A stretch of DNA of 7,908 bases from Candidatus Thorarchaeota archaeon (lineage in GTDB: Archaea; Asgardarchaeota; Thorarchaeia; Thorarchaeales; Thorarchaeaceae). Under the pieces are notes generated by a model, which saw only the letters and a program-made list of their open reading frames with translations, was not told the DNA's origin and did not search any database. Each line of letters opens with the position of its first letter. The stretch's first letter is position 1. The position numbers and the translations under genes were made by a program. This document shows positions 6,256 to 7,908 of the stretch, piece by piece. The stretch lies in contig JAEORN010000107.1 in assembly GCA_016840825.1 (NCBI GenBank), forward strand, positions 1 to 7,908, written 5' to 3'.

Positions 6256-6909
6256 CTAGTCGCGTTCGACTTCTGCATTACCCTCTTGAAGTTCTCGATT
6301 CACGCCTTTTCCCCTTCGGAATCTTGAACGCAGAAAATAGTGAAAAGGTATCGATAGTATGCTCTGGTAATCCGGGTCTTCATCCCAAGTTGGTGAACTC
6401 CGAGCTCTATGTCTGTACACTACGCTGCTTACTGCAATCATTCCAACTAGGATCACGAGGAGTCCAATTGGAGAAAGATCTTGTCTAATAATGACCGTGA
6501 TAGTGATCGAATCTGATGCGACATTCGATAGGTCGTCTGAACATTGAAGCGTGAGGATGAATACTCCATCCCTTGTCGGTCGCCAACTATAGGGGGTCTC
6601 ATAGTTGTGGATTCTCTTGATATCGTTGCCAACCAATAGACTAAGAGAGCTTATATTATTGCTCGATTCTATTTCAAAGTTGATCTCTACCATACCATAG
6701 TCTACCATGTCTCCATCTTGGGGTGCGAGAAATCTGATTGCGAGTGATCCCGTGTCGTTTCCTGATTCCTGTTGGACTTGAAATATACCAGATGGATGTA
6801 CTGGTTCCCTATCTGAGGAATCAGCGATAGCTAGCGATGGATTTAGAGCTAGAACAAAGAACATCATTCCAAGTATCATCCATCGAGTTCTATTCATTTT
6901 AAGAGTCAT
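6256..6909 (-). CDS. Secreted Ig-like domain protein with C-terminal membrane anchor
   Basis: 217 residues, no family name I can give beyond architecture. A Sec signal peptide is clear: basic NRTRW (6-10), hydrophobic core 11-28, likely cleavage after LAIA (26-29). An Ig-like beta-sandwich follows (about 58-141), with IRFLAPQDGDMVDYG at its start and a terminal SDSITITV strand, as in archaeal Big_9-type modules. A transmembrane helix covers about 146-165 (LSPIGLLVILVGMIAVSSVV), then a basic cytoplasmic tail (RHRAR, RSRFRRGKG) of about 50 residues. Sequons NDT (51) and NIS (85) suit N-glycosylation of the outer part. ATG 6909 is used; ATG 6897 is also possible, neither with a Shine-Dalgarno. 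The stop is 2 nt before the MBL hydrolase start. Possible surface sensor or binding protein; role unknown. Confidence 0.8.
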   Translation of the reverse strand: MTLKMNRTRWMILGMMFFVLALNPSLAIADSSDREPVHPSGIFQVQQESGNDTGSLAIRFLAPQDGDMVDYGMVEINFEIESSNNISSLSLLVGNDIKRIHNYETPYSWRPTRDGVFILTLQCSDDLSNVASDSITITVIIRQDLSPIGLLVILVGMIAVSSVVYRHRARSSPTWDEDPDYQSILSIPFHYFLRSRFRRGKGVNRELQEGNAEVERD

Positions 6910-7141
6910 TCTCAGAAATATTACATTAGATTTTGGTTTCGCGCTTTCTCATTACCCACGTCAACTTCTATCCCTTCAGAAAGAGTAAAAGCATCAAGCC
7001 TGCATTATTCACCTGCGGTGATGATGAACCACCATTTGTGAGTATGAACGCATGATCGTCCCAAGGGGTATCTGAGCCGCCCTTTCTTTCACTGTCAATC
7101 TCATGCCTGAAACCAGAAGCCCAAAATGGACTGGCGTACAA
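6910..7141. other. 232-bp intergenic region with a short open frame
   Basis: This gap separates the type 3 repeat protein gene from the Ig-like gene, both on the minus strand. No hairpin terminator or RNA gene was recognised. Immediately after the TGA of the upstream gene the same frame stays open for 57 codons (7141-6971), ending at TAG 6970-6968. It could begin with TTG and includes TPWDDHAFILTNGG (25-38) and a hydrophobic end (GLMLLLFLKG). No Shine-Dalgarno and no ATG support it until codon 50, so I do not call it a gene. The 6926-6942 part probably holds the promoter for the downstream operon. Confidence 0.45.
6926..6942 (-). promoter_or_regulatory. Possible BRE/TATA element for the Ig-like–hydrolase–glycosylase operon
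   Basis: On the minus strand this reads GCGAAACCAAAATCTAA. The CGAAA part resembles the archaeal TFB-recognition element and is followed by an A/T-rich hexamer about 20-25 nt before the ATG at 6909. That spacing would give a leaderless or nearly leaderless transcript, consistent with no Shine-Dalgarno before either candidate ATG. It is a single weak match and not a canonical TTTATA box. Confidence 0.3.
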
Positions 7142-7908
7142 TCATTCTCTTCTATAGACACGCATCTTCAGGAAGGAGTAGCTCATCAACAGCATCAGGA
7201 CAGTCAGCAAGGCTACTGGAGATACCACTGTGATCCAATGCTCCTGTGGGTCCCAATCGATGCCATCGGGTATGCCATCTTGATCCGTATCATCCGAGTT
7301 TGGAAGCATGCAATACTCCACTTCGTACGCATCTGACCAGCCATCCCCATCGGTATCAGCTGTGAATGGTGAAAGATTGTTCAGCACCTCGAACAGATCA
7401 CTTAGGGAATCACCATCACTATCGGGTGATAGAAGATTCAATCCCATCTCGTATTCGAATCCGTCTTCTAGACCATCGAGATCTGTATCAACGCTAATCG
7501 GATTGCTGTGAAGTATGTAGACTTCAGTGTAGTCATCGATACCGTCTCCATCAGAATCAACTAATGTTGGATTCGTGCCCAGAGATGCCTCGATGCCATC
7601 TTCGATTTGGTCCCCATCCGTATCATTGGAGGTTAGGCTAGAGCCCCATGTAAACTCATCATAATCTGATGCTCCATCTTCATCAGAATCGCTTGAGGTT
7701 GGATCCGACCCGATACTAACCTCGAAATCATCGTCCAATCCATCAAGGTCAGAATCCCTCAGGTATGGCGAGGTACCCATGGCAACCTCATCAAAGTCCT
7801 TGATAGTATCACCGTCCATATCCTCATGGAGGGTAACGGTCAAGGAGAAGTTCGTTGGAGTTCCACCTATGTTCGTCACATTGAAGTGATATGCTCCAAG
7901 ATCTTGAA
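7142..7908 (-). CDS. Surface protein with Ca-binding type 3 repeats and C-terminal anchor, N-terminus beyond the right edge
   Basis: The frame is open to the right edge: the sequence upstream of the GTG at 7879 continues in frame as DLGAYHFNVTNIGG, so 7879 is not the start and the N-terminal part lies outside. Visible order: the end of a beta-rich domain (NVTNIGGTPTNFSLTVTL, typical of CARDB-like or Ig-like modules), nine thrombospondin type 3-like DxDxDGxxDxxE calcium-binding repeats, then a hydrophobic anchor (WITVVSPVALLTVLMLLMSY) and a short basic tail, MRVYRRE. This is an extracellular protein held by its C-terminus. Sequons NVT, NFS, NDT and NLS support exposure to archaeal N-glycosylation. 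A Ca-stabilised stalk or adhesin role is inferred from the fold class only. It lies upstream of the Ig-like anchored protein on the same strand, separated by 232 bp, so co-transcription is possible but not tight. Confidence 0.88.
   Translation of the reverse strand, partial: QDLGAYHFNVTNIGGTPTNFSLTVTLHEDMDGDTIKDFDEVAMGTSPYLRDSDLDGLDDDFEVSIGSDPTSSDSDEDGASDYDEFTWGSSLTSNDTDGDQIEDGIEASLGTNPTLVDSDGDGIDDYTEVYILHSNPISVDTDLDGLEDGFEYEMGLNLLSPDSDGDSLSDLFEVLNNLSPFTADTDGDGWSDAYEVEYCMLPNSDDTDQDGIPDGIDWDPQEHWITVVSPVALLTVLMLLMSYSFLKMRVYRRE
7253..7822 (-). repeat. Nine tandem 22-residue (66-bp) type 3 repeats
   Basis: Within the surface protein the first Asp of each DxDxD(G) motif falls at residues 20, 42, 64, 86, 108, 131, 153, 175 and 197, counted from the codon at 7879. 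Spacing is 22 residues each time except one of 23 between repeats 5 and 6. The full consensus is roughly DSDGDGxxDxxEvxxGxnPxx. The last unit ends in DGIPDGID and leads into the anchor. Units differ at many positions, so this is an old, selected protein repeat and not a recent DNA duplication. Confidence 0.9.

Noticed and set aside
7017..7109. Small ATG-started frame (about 31 codons, minus strand, beginning MRLTVKERAA) in the intergenic gap
   Set aside because: It is short, without a Shine-Dalgarno or known family, and competes with another open frame over the same DNA.
7103..7511. Plus-strand open frames opposite the repeat protein
   Set aside because: They arise from the repetitive GAY-rich minus-strand coding sequence; no start signal or family resemblance is seen.
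7253..7822. CRISPR-like array, considered because of regular 66-bp spacing
   Set aside because: The periodicity is in the protein (DxDxDG repeats); there are no identical DNA repeats separated by unique spacers.

Overview
The window looks like a piece of an archaeal chromosome of moderate GC content. The strongest evidence is a gene for the large subunit of archaeal/eukaryotic-type DNA primase (PriL) with its four Fe-S cysteines. Supporting evidence is an OGG1-type 8-oxoguanine glycosylase, a DUF763 protein, a cysteine-rich DUF3795 protein, and secreted proteins that each carry a single C-terminal membrane anchor, one of them built from Ca-binding type 3 repeats. The mix would suit an Asgard (for example Thorarchaeia-like) or a Thermoplasmata-like genome, but no marker here settles the lineage.

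Layout. Left block, minus strand: an AlkD-type DNA alkylation repair protein (2023-1349), a DUF3795 protein (1286-936), then a DUF763 protein (871-1) that runs off the left edge. Centre block, plus strand, divergent from the left block: a thioredoxin-fold protein (2108-2713), a class I SAM-dependent methyltransferase (2715-3368) and PriL (3394-4515), tightly spaced and probably one operon. Right block, minus strand, convergent with PriL: a partial type 3 repeat surface protein (7908-7142), a 232-bp gap, a membrane-anchored Ig-like protein (6909-6256), a metallo-beta-lactamase-fold hydrolase (6253-5387) and the OGG1-type glycosylase (5346-4516). The last three are spaced like an operon. The stop codons of priL and the glycosylase gene abut with no base between them.

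Functional reading. Two base-excision-repair enzymes (AlkD and OGG) and a replication priming subunit lie within about 4 kb, next to an uncharacterised conserved protein (DUF763) whose visible end resembles a helix-hairpin-helix. This is a modest genome-maintenance neighbourhood. The right end is cell-surface biology: signal peptide, Ig-like and Ca-binding repeat domains, N-glycosylation sequons and C-terminal anchors. I see no CRISPR array, tRNA, rRNA, insertion sequence or phage gene, and no gene-free stretch over 300 bases.

Most notable: the glycosylase keeps its catalytic Lys/Asp but has lost most residues that read the cytosine opposite the lesion; the thioredoxin-like protein has a CxxS site instead of CxxC; and the hydrolase has an HxDxDH rather than HxHxDH metal motif. 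I found no convincing wholly new system.
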